A stretch of 47,777 bases of DNA from Syntrophomonas wolfei subsp. methylbutyratica (GCF_001570625.1 NZ_BBQT01000024.1:1-47777), one strand, 5' to 3'; positions 7,281-16,119 are shown, counted from the stretch's first letter. Notes: generated from the letters alone by a model not told the origin. Translations and numbers: made by a program.

Positions 7281-10200
7281 ATGAATGTAAGAAAAGTCTC
7301 TCTAATACCAGAATTGATGGTTTTTATGGTAATCAGCTTTTTTTCTGTTTTCCTGCTTACTGCTCCAGTATCTGCAGCCGATATTATGGGAAACGGCAGT
7401 GAAGATAAGGTTTACAGCGATCTGAGCAACAGCAATCCTAACTTCAATTACATAAAATACCTCAGCCAACGGGGGATAATCGCTGGTTTTCCCGATGGCA
7501 GTTTTCAGCCGGAAGAAAGCTTGAACCGGGCTCAGGCTGCTGTAATACTGGTAAAGGCTATGGGGCTTGAGATCAGTCCCGCCAGCGAAATGAGCTTCAA
7601 GGATGTGGGAAAGGATCACTGGGCGGCTACCTATATCGACAGTTGTGTTAAGGCTGGTTATATAAAGGGCTACCCCGATGGCAGTTTTCAGCCGGAAGAA
7701 AAGCTCAGCCGCGCTCAGGGTATAAGCCTGGTATTAAGGCTGAGCAAGCAGGATATGAACCGGGCTTCCTTGCCGCAAATTGAAGATGTCAACCATGAGC
7801 ATTGGGCTGCACGGCATATAGCCACCGGACTGGCGGCTGAGATGGTGGGATTGGATAGCAGTGGCAAAAAGTTTCTGCCGGATAGTCCTTTCAGCCGGCA
7901 GGAAATGTGTCGTGCTTTGGGAATGCTCTTGACTCAGGACCCCGACCACTATGCTTGCGAGTTAAAGGGAAAGCTCGTAGTGGAAAGCGGAGAGATTATT
8001 CTGAAAAGAGCCGGGCAGAGCCGTAAAATAGAGAAGAACGAGATAATTGTAAAGGGAGATATTATTGAAAGTGGATCCGGCGGCAGTGCTGTTATTAATT
8101 ATCCTGATGGCAGCAGTATATTAATGAAAGAGAATAGTGTTATCAGCATAATTGACAGCCGGGGGCGAAGCTACATTATGAAAGATGGCAGCCCCAGTGT
8201 GGCGGTGGATTGGCTTAATTATAAGATAGATAAAGGTTTAGTATTTACTGCTCTGGCCACAATAGCTGCCGAGCCCGGTCAGGAAAAGGCAGAGGAAAAT
8301 AAAACTACCGGTTTAACTACCCTTTTGGCAGCTGGCGATAGCAGCCGCTATATAGCTGCAGCAGAGCAAAGTATTCCTCCGTGGTATAAAACGGCCCAAC
8401 AGAAAAAAGTAAAGGTCAAAGTAGATATGCCCTATGGTGTAGCGGCAGTAAGAGGAACTATTATAATGATAAGCATTGGCAGTGATGGCCGGTGCAATGT
8501 GAGTTGCCTAAGCGGAAATGCCGAACTTAGCGGCGGAGGCGGTACCGTAAACCTTACTGGAGGGCAGAGCAGCGGATTTAATCAGTCGGGAGCTCCTCCT
8601 CAACCTCCGGGACCTATGACACTGCAGCAACAACAACTATTCCAGAATGTACAACAGTGGATACAGCAAAGCAATTCCGGCGGTAGTGGAAGTAGTGGCG
8701 GCGTTCCCGGCCCTGGTCCGAACGTTCCCGGCCCTGGTCCGGGCGGCTCCGGCGGTGGAGGTGGCGGCGGCGGCTCCGGCGGCGGTTCGGGGGGAAATCC
8801 ACCCTCGATCCAGAGCATAGCCAATATTAGTGCTAATGTAATAAAAGGACAGAGCTATCAGCCACCGGCCACTGTGACCGCTGTCATGACTAACGGCACT
8901 AGCCAACAGGTGGCGATTAGCTGGGACAACAATAGCCCTGATACCAGCAATACTGGAGTGATAATCCTAAATGGAACTGTAGCCGGTTATGCTGCTACGG
9001 TAACATTGACTCTAACCGTAGAGTCTTCTTCTCCTATAGCCAGGATAGATAATCTGAATGCTACTGTGGAAGAAGAACAGCCCTTTGAACTGCCGGCAAG
9101 TGTTACGGCTATATTAGAAGATGGTAATAGCCGGCAGGTGGAGATAAACTGGGATATCGATAATATTGACACCGGCCAACCGGGAATAGTAATAATAAAT
9201 GGTACAGTAGCAGGCTATAGCGGAACAGTAAAACTGACAATTAACGTAAAGCCGCGTGTAAGCATAAAGAAGATAGATGATATAAAAGTTGAGATAAAAG
9301 TTGGTGACAGCTTCACCCTGCCCGCGCAGGTTGAGGCTTTGATGAGTGACGACAGCACGCAGGAAGTGGCAATAAGTTGGACCCCATCCAGCGTAGACAG
9401 CAGCAAAGCGGGGAATTACGAATTCGAAGGTACGGTAGAAGGCTACAGCAAAACCGTAAAACTGAAGCTAAAGATAGAACCGGGTGTAAGCATAAAGAAA
9501 ATAGATGATATAAAAGTTGATATAAAAGTTGGTGACAGCTTCACCCTGCCCACGCAGGTAGAGGCTTTGATGAGTGACGACAGCACGCAGGAAGTGGATA
9601 TAAGTTGGACCCCATCCGGCGTAGACAGCAGCAAAGCGGGGAATTACGAATTCGAAGGCACGGTAGAAGGCTACAGCAAAACAGTAAAACTGAAGCTAAA
9701 GATAGAGCCGCGTGTAAGCATAAAGAAAATAGATGATATAAAAGTTCAAATAAAAGTTGGTGACAGCTTCACCCTGCCCGCGCAGGTAGAGGCTTTGATG
9801 AGTGACGACAGCACGAAGGAAGTGGATATAAGTTGGACTCCGTCCACAGTTAATACTGATGTGGCAGGGATCTTTAGCTTTAGCGGCCAGGTAGAGGGAT
9901 ATACTTCCGAAGTAAGCCTGCTTCTTATAGTAAAAGCAATACCTCCGCCGCCACCACCACCGCTAAGCATAAAGAAGATAAATAATATAGAAGTCGAAAT
10001 AAATGTTGGTGAAAGCTTCACCCTGCCCACGCAGGTAGCGGCTTTGATGAGTGATGATAGCACGAAGCAAGTGGCAATAAGTTGGACCCCATCCACAGTC
10101 AATACTGATGTGGCAGGGAACTTTAGCTTTAGCGGCCAGGTACAGGGATATGCTTCTGCGGTATGCTTGCTTCTTACAGTAAAAGCTATATCGCTGCCCC

Positions 10201-10808
10201 AACTTGATCCACCAATTGCAAATCCGCCTGCTGGCACCTATTCCACAGCCCAGAGCGTTAGCCTGTCTAGTGAGACCAGCGGTGCCATCATCTTCTGTAC
10301 CATTGATGGTAGTGATCCGAGAACCAGTGGGACCCGGATGATATTTAACGGAGCAATTACGATTTCTACTAACACTACAATAATGGCTTATGCGGAGAAA
10401 GAGGGTATGGCAGATAGTGATGTTGTAAGCTTTAGCTATACGATAGAAGCTCCATCGGTCGGTGCTTATGTGTATAGTGTAAGCCCCACTATTTTGTATG
10501 AAGGCCCGAATAGCCCGGGTATTCTTGACCCTGATACTGCATTTATTAATATAGAAATAGCCAACGGCACTTTTATAGATGACATAAGCGTAAGTGATAT
10601 TGTATACGAAAACATGCCGTTTGGTCTTTTTGTTTCCGGTATAGAGCATAGTGATAATTGCTTGTATATCTATATTGACGGCCAGGCCACCAACCATGGC
10701 GCCAATGACAGCATTGACAATCTATACTTCACCATAGGCAAGGATGCGGTGACCGGTGCAACTGCAGATTTAACAACCGGGCCTATCAGCATTACTTTTT
10801 ACGATTAA
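7281..10808 (+). CDS. Secreted S-layer-anchored protein: 3 SLH + FecR + 6 Ig-like repeats + CHB_HEX_C-like domain
   Basis: A 1175-residue surface protein. The signal peptide spans about residues 1-33 (hydrophobic core VFMVISFFSVFLL, cut near VSA/AD). Three SLH modules at about 52-95, 107-152 and 167-215 carry the GYPDGSFQPEE-type motif and should bind pyruvylated secondary wall polymer. A FecR-like domain covers about 227-430 (GVAAVRGTI, LSGNAELSG). A Gly/Pro-rich linker at about 467-507 leads to six Big_4-type Ig repeats at about 510-970. Then come a chitobiase/hexosaminidase C-terminal-like module (about 973-1057, YSTAQSVSLSSETSGAIIFC) and a terminal beta module. Repeats 3-5 are nearly identical at DNA level. 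The ATG follows AGGAGGAATAAGG. Likely role: cell-surface structure or adhesion; ligand unknown. Confidence 0.9.
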   Translation: MNVRKVSLIPELMVFMVISFFSVFLLTAPVSAADIMGNGSEDKVYSDLSNSNPNFNYIKYLSQRGIIAGFPDGSFQPEESLNRAQAAVILVKAMGLEISPASEMSFKDVGKDHWAATYIDSCVKAGYIKGYPDGSFQPEEKLSRAQGISLVLRLSKQDMNRASLPQIEDVNHEHWAARHIATGLAAEMVGLDSSGKKFLPDSPFSRQEMCRALGMLLTQDPDHYACELKGKLVVESGEIILKRAGQSRKIEKNEIIVKGDIIESGSGGSAVINYPDGSSILMKENSVISIIDSRGRSYIMKDGSPSVAVDWLNYKIDKGLVFTALATIAAEPGQEKAEENKTTGLTTLLAAGDSSRYIAAAEQSIPPWYKTAQQKKVKVKVDMPYGVAAVRGTIIMISIGSDGRCNVSCLSGNAELSGGGGTVNLTGGQSSGFNQSGAPPQPPGPMTLQQQQLFQNVQQWIQQSNSGGSGSSGGVPGPGPNVPGPGPGGSGGGGGGGGSGGGSGGNPPSIQSIANISANVIKGQSYQPPATVTAVMTNGTSQQVAISWDNNSPDTSNTGVIILNGTVAGYAATVTLTLTVESSSPIARIDNLNATVEEEQPFELPASVTAILEDGNSRQVEINWDIDNIDTGQPGIVIINGTVAGYSGTVKLTINVKPRVSIKKIDDIKVEIKVGDSFTLPAQVEALMSDDSTQEVAISWTPSSVDSSKAGNYEFEGTVEGYSKTVKLKLKIEPGVSIKKIDDIKVDIKVGDSFTLPTQVEALMSDDSTQEVDISWTPSGVDSSKAGNYEFEGTVEGYSKTVKLKLKIEPRVSIKKIDDIKVQIKVGDSFTLPAQVEALMSDDSTKEVDISWTPSTVNTDVAGIFSFSGQVEGYTSEVSLLLIVKAIPPPPPPPLSIKKINNIEVEINVGESFTLPTQVAALMSDDSTKQVAISWTPSTVNTDVAGNFSFSGQVQGYASAVCLLLTVKAISLPQLDPPIANPPAGTYSTAQSVSLSSETSGAIIFCTIDGSDPRTSGTRMIFNGAITISTNTTIMAYAEKEGMADSDVVSFSYTIEAPSVGAYVYSVSPTILYEGPNSPGILDPDTAFINIEIANGTFIDDISVSDIVYENMPFGLFVSGIEHSDNCLYIYIDGQATNHGANDSIDNLYFTIGKDAVTGATADLTTGPISITFYD
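9255..9938 (+). repeat. Three tandem 228-bp coding repeats (76 codons each)
   Basis: Units begin at 9255, 9483 and 9711, each with GTGTAAGCATAAAGAA, at an exact period of 228 bp. The first two are near-identical; the third diverges in its second half, and a fourth, more diverged relative begins near 9961 after a proline-codon run. Each encodes one Ig-like domain starting SIKKIDDIKV. The high nucleotide identity points to recent tandem duplication or gene conversion. Confidence 0.9.
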
Positions 10809-10934
10809 CCAGCAACGCCATGATGAGACAGGGGGAACTTTTCGTTTATCTTGTGCATCAGCCACTAGCAACTGTACCTTGTGGCTGCGGTTCCTGAGCT
10901 TGGGATGGGGTAAATTAAATCGTGGAAAAATTAA

Positions 10935-10963
10935 CATGACAGGGGATGCTCTCCCCTGTCATG
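10935..10963. terminator. Terminator between convergent SLH and 3D-domain genes
   Basis: Perfect 12-bp arms at 10935-10946 and 10952-10963 around a 5-nt loop. On the minus strand the stem is followed by a T-rich tract (complement of 10926-10934), so it is a good intrinsic terminator for the 3D-domain gene. On the plus strand it is followed by TCTTTAT and may also stop SLH-gene transcription. Confidence 0.85.
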
Positions 10964-10974
10964 TCTTTATAGGG

Positions 10975-11589
10975 TTAGAGGATGGTGACTTTGACGGTTC
11001 TTATTCCCCATTTCAGGGCTTCCTGGTGGGTATCGAAGAAGAGATCGAGCCGGTTGCCTTTGATGGCGTTGCCCTGGTCAGCCGCAATACCGCTGCCATA
11101 GCCTTCGACATAGAGCCGGGTGCCCATGGGTATGACATGGGGGTCCACTGCTATGATGCCGCGGGCCAGCGGGTAGCCTAAGTAAGAGGGTTGTCCGCCA
11201 TATGGATAATTGCATTTGGCGCAGGGACAATAGCCGGTTGTTACCATGCTAAGGGTTCTTTCTCCTCCTCGGGAGACCTGGGTATAGCTCGGGGTTGCTG
11301 TGGATAGTCCCAGGGCTTGTCTGGATTGAGGACCTACGATTCCATCAACCTGGAGCTTTTTGCTTTTTTGAAAGTTAATAACTGCATTATAGGTTTTAGC
11401 ACCGAAGATTCCGTCTGCTGCTCCACACCAGAAGCCCTGATTATTCAGAGTTTTCTGTAATTCAACTACTGCATTTCCTCTGGAACCCCACTGCAGATTG
11501 GGTTCAGCCGCCATTGCATCATTGCTGTACAATAGCAAGACTCCCGACAAAATGACTGACATAATCAATACTCGCTTTACTAAGTGCAT
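10975..11589 (-). CDS. Secreted 3D-domain protein with peptidoglycan-binding domain
   Basis: A 204-residue exported murein enzyme. The start at 11589 follows AAAGGAGGAATT; a longer in-frame start at 11604 lies upstream of that site. The signal peptide ends near NDAMA/AE. Residues about 35-95 form a PG_binding_1 domain (GSRGNAVVELQKTLNNQGFW through DGIVGPQSRQALGL). The C-terminal half is a 3D domain, related to MltA-type lytic transglycosylases, with its three conserved aspartates in AVDPHVIPMGT, AADQGNAIKG and RLDLFFDTH. A CPCAKC motif precedes it. Related proteins (YocH, YuiC, YabE) remodel peptidoglycan during growth, sporulation or resuscitation. Convergent with the SLH gene and separated from it by a terminator. 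Confidence 0.88.
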   Translation of the reverse strand: MHLVKRVLIMSVILSGVLLLYSNDAMAAEPNLQWGSRGNAVVELQKTLNNQGFWCGAADGIFGAKTYNAVINFQKSKKLQVDGIVGPQSRQALGLSTATPSYTQVSRGGERTLSMVTTGYCPCAKCNYPYGGQPSYLGYPLARGIIAVDPHVIPMGTRLYVEGYGSGIAADQGNAIKGNRLDLFFDTHQEALKWGIRTVKVTIL

Positions 11590-12114
11590 AATTCCTCCTT
11601 TCACTATTGGCGGCCTTTCTTAACTATTTAAGAAAAAATCTCCCCGCCGTATAAGCAGATTTTAGTTTATAGCGTTAGAACACTTCAAACGGCAGGAGAA
11701 AGCTGTGATTAGGACATGACAGAATCTTTGGAAAGTGGGACAAGGTATTGTAAATTATCCGGCAGAATAGTGAGATAAACAGGGTGATGGTATATTGCGG
11801 CAAAGAATGCCGTCTATTAGCAGTGATGTAAAAACTCATCTTTATTGGGGAAAGGTCGCCGGAAAAGAGGAATTTGGCGAGACTGCGCCCGCTGGCAGCG
11901 AGCCTGGAGAAAATTATGGAAGGGCGGCTAAATGGTTATAATTAGTCTATAAATGGGTTCAGGTATTTTCTGGGCAGGCAAGGGGACGGTTCTCTTGCCT
12001 GTTTGTCTCAGCTGTCACAAGGAATAAACAAAGGGACGATTCTTCTGGCTGCTTGTCTCGCCAGCCACAAGAACCGTCCCCTTGGTTATAAAAGTGAAAT
12101 TCTCTCAGGTAAAC
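11590..12114. other. Non-coding gap with long-range inverted repeat (REP-type)
   Basis: The main structure is AAGGGGACGGTTCT at 11980-11993, repeated in inverted form as CAAGAACCGTCCCCTT at 12068-12083, with a degenerate internal copy near 12031. This looks like the AAGGGGACGGTTCTTG intergenic repeat class seen in Clostridia genomes. A 44-codon open frame at 11807-11941 has no ribosome-binding site and is not called. Nothing else is recognised. Confidence 0.55.
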
Positions 12115-12303
12115 TTAGATGGCGCGTTCGACTTTGCCGGAACGCAGGCAACGGGTGCAGACATATATTTTTTTGGGTGTTCCGTCAACTATTGCTTTGA
12201 CTGGCTGAATATTGGGTTTCCATTGACGGTTGGTTCTTATATGGGAGTGGCTGTACTTTTTTCCAAAGCCCACGCCTTTCCCGCAAATATCACATTTGGC
12301 CAT
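12115..12303 (-). CDS. rpmB: 50S ribosomal protein L28
   Basis: A 62-residue large-subunit ribosomal protein. The start [14 protein letters not shown], the middle [20 protein letters not shown] and the end [15 protein letters not shown] are all classical L28. It carries two CxxC pairs (CDIC and CTRC), the zinc-binding form of L28. The ATG at 12303 is chosen because L28 starts at this methionine; a longer in-frame extension to 12348 is not part of the family. It is divergent from the Asp23/YloV pair, as is common in Firmicutes. Confidence 0.97.
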   Translation of the reverse strand: MAKCDICGKGVGFGKKYSHSHIRTNRQWKPNIQPVKAIVDGTPKKIYVCTRCLRSGKVERAI

Positions 12304-12448
12304 TATTTTGCCCCCTCTCTTAAACCGTGCACCTAAACATTGTACCAAAAGAGCTAGTAAAGGGCAAGAAGAAGGAATAATAATTGGCTTGTAGAATTAA
12401 GATTATACTGGTAACTTGGCAAAAGAATCCGTGTTAGGAGGGACATAA

Positions 12449-12811
12449 ATGATTAAAATCAAGACTAGTGAATTAGGTGATATTGATATGGAAAAGGAAG
12501 TTATTGAAACTATTGCCGGCCTGGCAACGGTGGATTGTTATGGATTGGTGGGCATGGTTCCCATTGACTGGCAGAGTGGAATTACCAGTATTCTAGGGCT
12601 GGAATCGATCCGCAAAGGGGTGCTGGTTCGCTCCAGTGAAGACGGTTTGATTATCGATGTTTATGTTATTGTGGGCTATGGTATCAAGATCAGTGAAGTA
12701 GCCAGTAATGTTATTCAGAAAGTAGCCTATGTTGTCCAGAATAATACTGGTTTGAAAGTAGCAGCGGTCAATGTTAATGTAAAAGGGATAAAAGTCGTGA
12801 CGGGGAAATAG
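12449..12811 (+). CDS. yloU: Asp23/Gls24 family envelope stress protein (YloU-like)
   Basis: A 120-residue cytoplasmic protein of the Asp23/DUF322 family: ETIAGLATVDCYGLVGM, then VRSSEDGLIIDVYVIVGYG, ISEVASNVIQKVAY and VNVNVKGIKV. The ATG follows AGGAGGGACATAA. It lies 15 bp upstream of the YloV/FakA-like kinase gene and opposite rpmB, matching the rpmB-yloU-yloV arrangement of Bacillus. Asp23 proteins act near the membrane in envelope homeostasis; the exact role of YloU is not settled. Confidence 0.9.
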   Translation: MIKIKTSELGDIDMEKEVIETIAGLATVDCYGLVGMVPIDWQSGITSILGLESIRKGVLVRSSEDGLIIDVYVIVGYGIKISEVASNVIQKVAYVVQNNTGLKVAAVNVNVKGIKVVTGK

Positions 12812-12826
12812 GGGAGGATATTAGAT

Positions 12827-14467
12827 TTGAGTTTGCTAAAGATTGATGGCAACGACCTGATAAGGGCGGTTAAATCAGGTTGTATAAAGCTGGAGCATGA
12901 GCGAGACCGGGTAGATGCTTTGAATGTGTTTCCGGTACCGGATGGAGATACGGGTACCAATATGTATTTAACCCTTTTGTCAGCGGTAAAAGAAGGCGAA
13001 AAGGCCAGGGGGCAGTCTTTGGCCACCGTGGCCAAAGCTATTTCCACCGGTTCCTTGATGGGCGCACGGGGCAATTCCGGGGTAATTTTGTCCCAGGTTT
13101 TTCGTGGATTTGCCAGGTTGATGGAGGGCAAAGAACAAGCTGCGGCAACGGATCTGGCTCAGGCCTTAAAAGCGGGTGCCAATACGGCTTATGAGGCGGT
13201 AATGAAACCGGTGGAAGGAACTATTCTGACCGTAATCCGGGAGCTGGCCCGGGCTGCTGAAGCCGAAGCGAAAAAGGATTCAGATATAGTAAGGACTCTG
13301 CTGCTAGCTATCAAGGCAGGTCACCAGACCTTGCAGAAAACACCGATGATGCTGCCTATCCTGAAGGAAGCCGGGGTGGTAGATGCAGGCGGGCAGGGGT
13401 TGATGATTTTCTTCGAAGGGGTTCTGGAGGGATTGGTTCAGAACCAGGATATCATTCTGGAAAGTTACGACAAACAGGTGGAGTTGGGATGGCAGGATAA
13501 ACGGGTTGAAGAAGTTTTAAGCCTGGATTTTCAATACTGTACCGAAACCCTGATAAAGGGAAAGGAGCTCGAACCCGCGGAGATAAAAGAGCATTTGGCT
13601 CCCCTGGGTGATTCTATGCTGGTGGTGGGCGGTGATGAGCTGGTTAAAGTTCACATTCATTCCAATCATCCCGGGAAAGTGCTGGAGTCCTGCTTGCAAT
13701 GGGGAAGCTTGTCCGATATAAAGATTAACAATATGTTGGAAGAAGTACATGAGCATCGGGATAACTGGACCCGGTTCAATGAGGAACTGGCGGCAGCCAG
13801 CAAGAACTTGAAGAATATAGGCCTGGTAGCTGTGGGAGCGGGATCAGGGGTAGTGCAAATACTGCAGAACCTGGGCGTAGATGTGGTGGTCGAAGGTGGG
13901 CAAACCATGAATCCGAGTATTGAGGATCTATTAAATGCTTGTAAAGAGGTACCGGCACCCAATGTGATTGTTTTACCTAATAACAGCAACATTATAATGG
14001 CCGCAGAACAAGCCAAACAGCTCAGCGATAAGCCGGTGGCAGTGGTTCCCAGCAGATCGGTAATGCAGGCTATTACAGCTCTGATTGCTTTTAATCCTGA
14101 ATTGGCTCTGGAGGATGTGGCCCAGGCTATGATAGAAGAGATGAAACAGGTTAAATATGGCGAGGTTACCTATGCGGTTAGGGATTCCCAACTGAATGGC
14201 CTGGAAATAAAAAGCGGGGATACTATTGGCCTCATAGAAGATGAAATAAGCGTTACGGCTGATAATGCCGGCGAGGCGGTATTGAAGCTCTTGGAGAGAA
14301 TGGTTGATGAGGATAGTGAGTTGATTACCTTCTTCTATGGGGAAGATGTTAGCGAAGAAGAGGCTAATGGTTTAAAAGAGCAAATAATCAAGAATTATCC
14401 GGATTGTGAAGTGGATCTTCATTATGGCGGGCAGCCTCACTACCGCTACTTGTTGTCGGTGGAATAA
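12827..14467 (+). CDS. yloV: DhaL/DAK-domain protein, YloV/FakA-like
   Basis: A 546-residue protein. The N-terminal DhaL domain (about 1-200) holds the ATP/Mg site motif LNVFPVPDGDTGTNM, with the aspartates that bind two Mg ions, plus SLMGARGNSGVILSQ. The C-terminal part is the DegV-partnering region of FakA-type fatty acid kinases. In Staphylococcus FakA phosphorylates exogenous fatty acids held by FakB; whether this homologue does so in a fatty-acid-oxidising host is inference. The start is TTG at 12827, 8 nt after GGGGAGGA. It is probably cotranscribed with the Asp23 gene 15 bp upstream and ends before the terminator at 14548. Confidence 0.88.
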   Translation: MSLLKIDGNDLIRAVKSGCIKLEHERDRVDALNVFPVPDGDTGTNMYLTLLSAVKEGEKARGQSLATVAKAISTGSLMGARGNSGVILSQVFRGFARLMEGKEQAAATDLAQALKAGANTAYEAVMKPVEGTILTVIRELARAAEAEAKKDSDIVRTLLLAIKAGHQTLQKTPMMLPILKEAGVVDAGGQGLMIFFEGVLEGLVQNQDIILESYDKQVELGWQDKRVEEVLSLDFQYCTETLIKGKELEPAEIKEHLAPLGDSMLVVGGDELVKVHIHSNHPGKVLESCLQWGSLSDIKINNMLEEVHEHRDNWTRFNEELAAASKNLKNIGLVAVGAGSGVVQILQNLGVDVVVEGGQTMNPSIEDLLNACKEVPAPNVIVLPNNSNIIMAAEQAKQLSDKPVAVVPSRSVMQAITALIAFNPELALEDVAQAMIEEMKQVKYGEVTYAVRDSQLNGLEIKSGDTIGLIEDEISVTADNAGEAVLKLLERMVDEDSELITFFYGEDVSEEEANGLKEQIIKNYPDCEVDLHYGGQPHYRYLLSVE

Positions 14468-14547
14468 AGTTTAAATGCTTGCTAGGCTATATAATGCATA
14501 AGTAAAAATATGGTAAAATATTATTATCTTTTTTTAAGCATCATAAT

Positions 14548-14578
14548 ACTACTAACTTTGCGGTTAGTAGTTTTTTTA
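14548..14578 (+). terminator. Intrinsic terminator after yloU-yloV
   Basis: ACTACTAAC at 14548-14556 pairs perfectly with 14563-14571 around a 6-nt loop and is followed by seven Ts. It sits 80 bp past the yloV stop. Confidence 0.92.
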
Positions 14579-14636
14579 TCGCCAATTTTTGTTATAAAAA
14601 CTGATTCTTTTCTTATTAATCAAGGAGGCAAAAAGA

Positions 14637-14750
14637 GTGGAGAGCAAAAAGGATACTAAAGAGGCTATGGAACGAATCAAATTTGAAGTTAGCCAGGAAA
14701 TGGGCTTGTCCAAACCTGTAGAAAAAAAGCAGAAAAATATTAAGAAGTAA
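14637..14750 (+). CDS. 37-residue SASP-like peptide carrying only the GPR-site half
   Basis: GTG start at 14637, 7 nt after AAGGAGG, a strong ribosome-binding site. The product is very short and lysine/glutamate-rich. Its core ERIKFEVSQEMGLS aligns with the germination-protease recognition region of alpha/beta-type small acid-soluble spore proteins (compare TFKMEAAGEVGVS in the next gene). It lacks the C-terminal GSIGGQMVKKMI DNA-binding half and ends in a lysine-rich tail. It lies 74 bp upstream of a complete ssp gene and close to gpr. It could be a truncated spore-protein gene or a genuine mini-SASP; the good start signal favours expression. Confidence 0.6.
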   Translation: MESKKDTKEAMERIKFEVSQEMGLSKPVEKKQKNIKK

Positions 14751-14824
14751 AGAAAATACTTCTAGCATATTAGTTTCGTCCGGGGAAAAAATAAAACTAC
14801 ACCAGGCAAAGGAGGTGAAACGAA

Positions 14825-15028
14825 ATGGCTAGAAACAACCAGCTTTTAGTTCCCCAGGCCAGAGCCGCTATGGATACTTTCAAAATGGAAGCTGCTGGAG
14901 AAGTTGGTGTTAGCTTGAAGCAGGGTTACAATGGAGACCTGACATCCAAGCAGGCAGGAAGCATCGGCGGACAGATGGTTAAGAAAATGATTTATGATTA
15001 TCAGCAGAGGGCATCTGGCAAGGTTTAA
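14825..15028 (+). CDS. ssp: Alpha/beta-type small acid-soluble spore protein
   Basis: A 67-residue SASP that coats and protects DNA in the dormant spore. The N-terminal motif is QARAAMDTFKMEAAGEVGVS, containing the germination-protease cleavage region. The C-terminal motif is SKQAGSIGGQMVKKMI, the conserved DNA-contacting helix. The ATG follows AAAGGAGGTGAAACGA. A terminator begins 74 bp after the stop, and the protease gene gpr is convergent just beyond, so substrate and protease are neighbours. Expression is expected in the forespore under sigma-G; no promoter is asserted here. Confidence 0.95.
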   Translation: MARNNQLLVPQARAAMDTFKMEAAGEVGVSLKQGYNGDLTSKQAGSIGGQMVKKMIYDYQQRASGKV

Positions 15029-15102
15029 GGCCGAAATAACCCTAAACCTGCCAAATACCAATAGTAACGAACTAAGGTAAACTAAATAATTATACTATTG
15101 TT

Positions 15103-15132
15103 AACAAGCGGATTAATATATATCCGCTTGTT
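15103..15132 (+). terminator. Intrinsic terminator after the ssp gene
   Basis: Perfect 11-bp arms AACAAGCGGAT (15103-15113) and 15122-15132 around an 8-nt AT loop, followed by TTC. The T tail is short, but the arm ends in TTGTTTT. Confidence 0.75.
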
Positions 15133-15135
15133 TTC

Positions 15136-15164
15136 ATGGAATAAGCGTGAGGGACTTATTCCAT
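15136..15164 (-). terminator. Hairpin just downstream of gpr
   Basis: Arms 15136-15145 and 15155-15164 (10 bp, perfect) lie one base past the gpr stop on the minus strand. No clear T tract follows, so it is either a weak terminator or an mRNA 3'-end stabiliser. Together with the ssp terminator it separates the two convergent genes. Confidence 0.5.
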
Positions 15165-15165
15165 T

Positions 15166-16119
15166 TTAAGTAGCATAGAGCAGCAGTTGTTCTTCCGATA
15201 TACCCGGAAAGAGGGAGCGGGCTACCCCCATGGAAATAATGCGGGTGGTGTTTTCGATAATCTCATCTATTTCTTTTGGGGTTACTCCCAGGCTTCCTCC
15301 AAAGGGGCTGAGTATTTCTTTAATCGCATCGAGTGAGGTAGTTTCATTAAACGGGGCACCGATATTGTAACAGAAATTCTTTACCGCTTCATTGGCGATT
15401 ATGGCGGCATTAACTATAGTGGGACAACCGATGGCTATAACCGGTACCCCCAGCTCTTGCTCGGTAATGGCATGACGCGCATTGCCCACCCCGGAACCAG
15501 GTTGAATACCGGTATTGCACATTTGAATACTGGTGCCGATACGTTTGACATCCTGCGCTGCCAGGGCATCGACCGCTACCAGCAGGGCCGGTTGAACTTT
15601 TTCCACTATCCCTTTTATAACATCGAAAGTTTCCAGGCCGGTAATGCCCAGGACTCCCGGGGATATGCCGCAAGTAGGCCGCATTCCTTCGACCAGAGCG
15701 TCCGGGGCATAATTATGATAATGGCGGGTAATGGGGCTGTATTCGATAAATCTTGGACCGAGGGCATCGGCGGTGGCTCTCCAATTGCCCAATCCCACCA
15801 GCAGGACCGTGTCCTGGGGTTTTAACTTTTCTCCTATTAGAGTGTGCATGCTTTCTTCCATGGCTTCTACTATCTCATCGCGAACATAAGGGTCATTTAT
15901 CTTTAAAGGAGGAGATTCTATAGTTACATAACTGCCGATAGGCCGTCCCAATTTTTCGGCTCCATTTTGATCGAGAACAGTTATAGTGGTTATTTTGATG
16001 TTTTTTAATTGTTTAATATCTTCCTTTACCCCAGGTATTTCTTGATCGCCGGCACCTCTTACCAGATCACGGGCTTCTATTGCCATGTCTATATAGATAT
16101 TAAATTCCCGGTTTATCAT
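15166..16119 (-). CDS. gpr: Germination protease GPR (SASP endopeptidase)
   Basis: A 317-residue aspartic-type protease that degrades SASPs at the start of germination. Family motifs include GLGNWRATADALGPRFIEY and LLVAVDALAAQDVKRIGTSI, then NTGIQPGSGVGNARHAIT. D118 and D184 are spaced 66 residues apart, like the catalytic pair D127/D193 of the Bacillus enzyme. GPR is made as a zymogen and self-processes late in sporulation; the N-terminal segment MINREFNIYIDMAIEARDLV is the likely propeptide region. The start is preceded by AGGAGGTAGCC. The gene is convergent with the ssp gene that encodes its substrate. Confidence 0.95.
   Translation of the reverse strand: MINREFNIYIDMAIEARDLVRGAGDQEIPGVKEDIKQLKNIKITTITVLDQNGAEKLGRPIGSYVTIESPPLKINDPYVRDEIVEAMEESMHTLIGEKLKPQDTVLLVGLGNWRATADALGPRFIEYSPITRHYHNYAPDALVEGMRPTCGISPGVLGITGLETFDVIKGIVEKVQPALLVAVDALAAQDVKRIGTSIQMCNTGIQPGSGVGNARHAITEQELGVPVIAIGCPTIVNAAIIANEAVKNFCYNIGAPFNETTSLDAIKEILSPFGGSLGVTPKEIDEIIENTTRIISMGVARSLFPGISEEQLLLYAT

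Noticed and set aside
8600-8906. Minus-strand proline-rich frames opposite the SLH gene
   Set aside because: They are antisense shadows of the Gly/Pro linker of the SLH protein, produced by GGC/GGT-rich codons.
9215-10237. Minus-strand repeated frames opposite the Ig-like repeats
   Set aside because: Their repetition mirrors the 228-bp coding repeats on the plus strand; no start signals.
11807-11941. 44-codon frame between the 3D-domain gene and rpmB
   Set aside because: No ribosome-binding site and no family resemblance.
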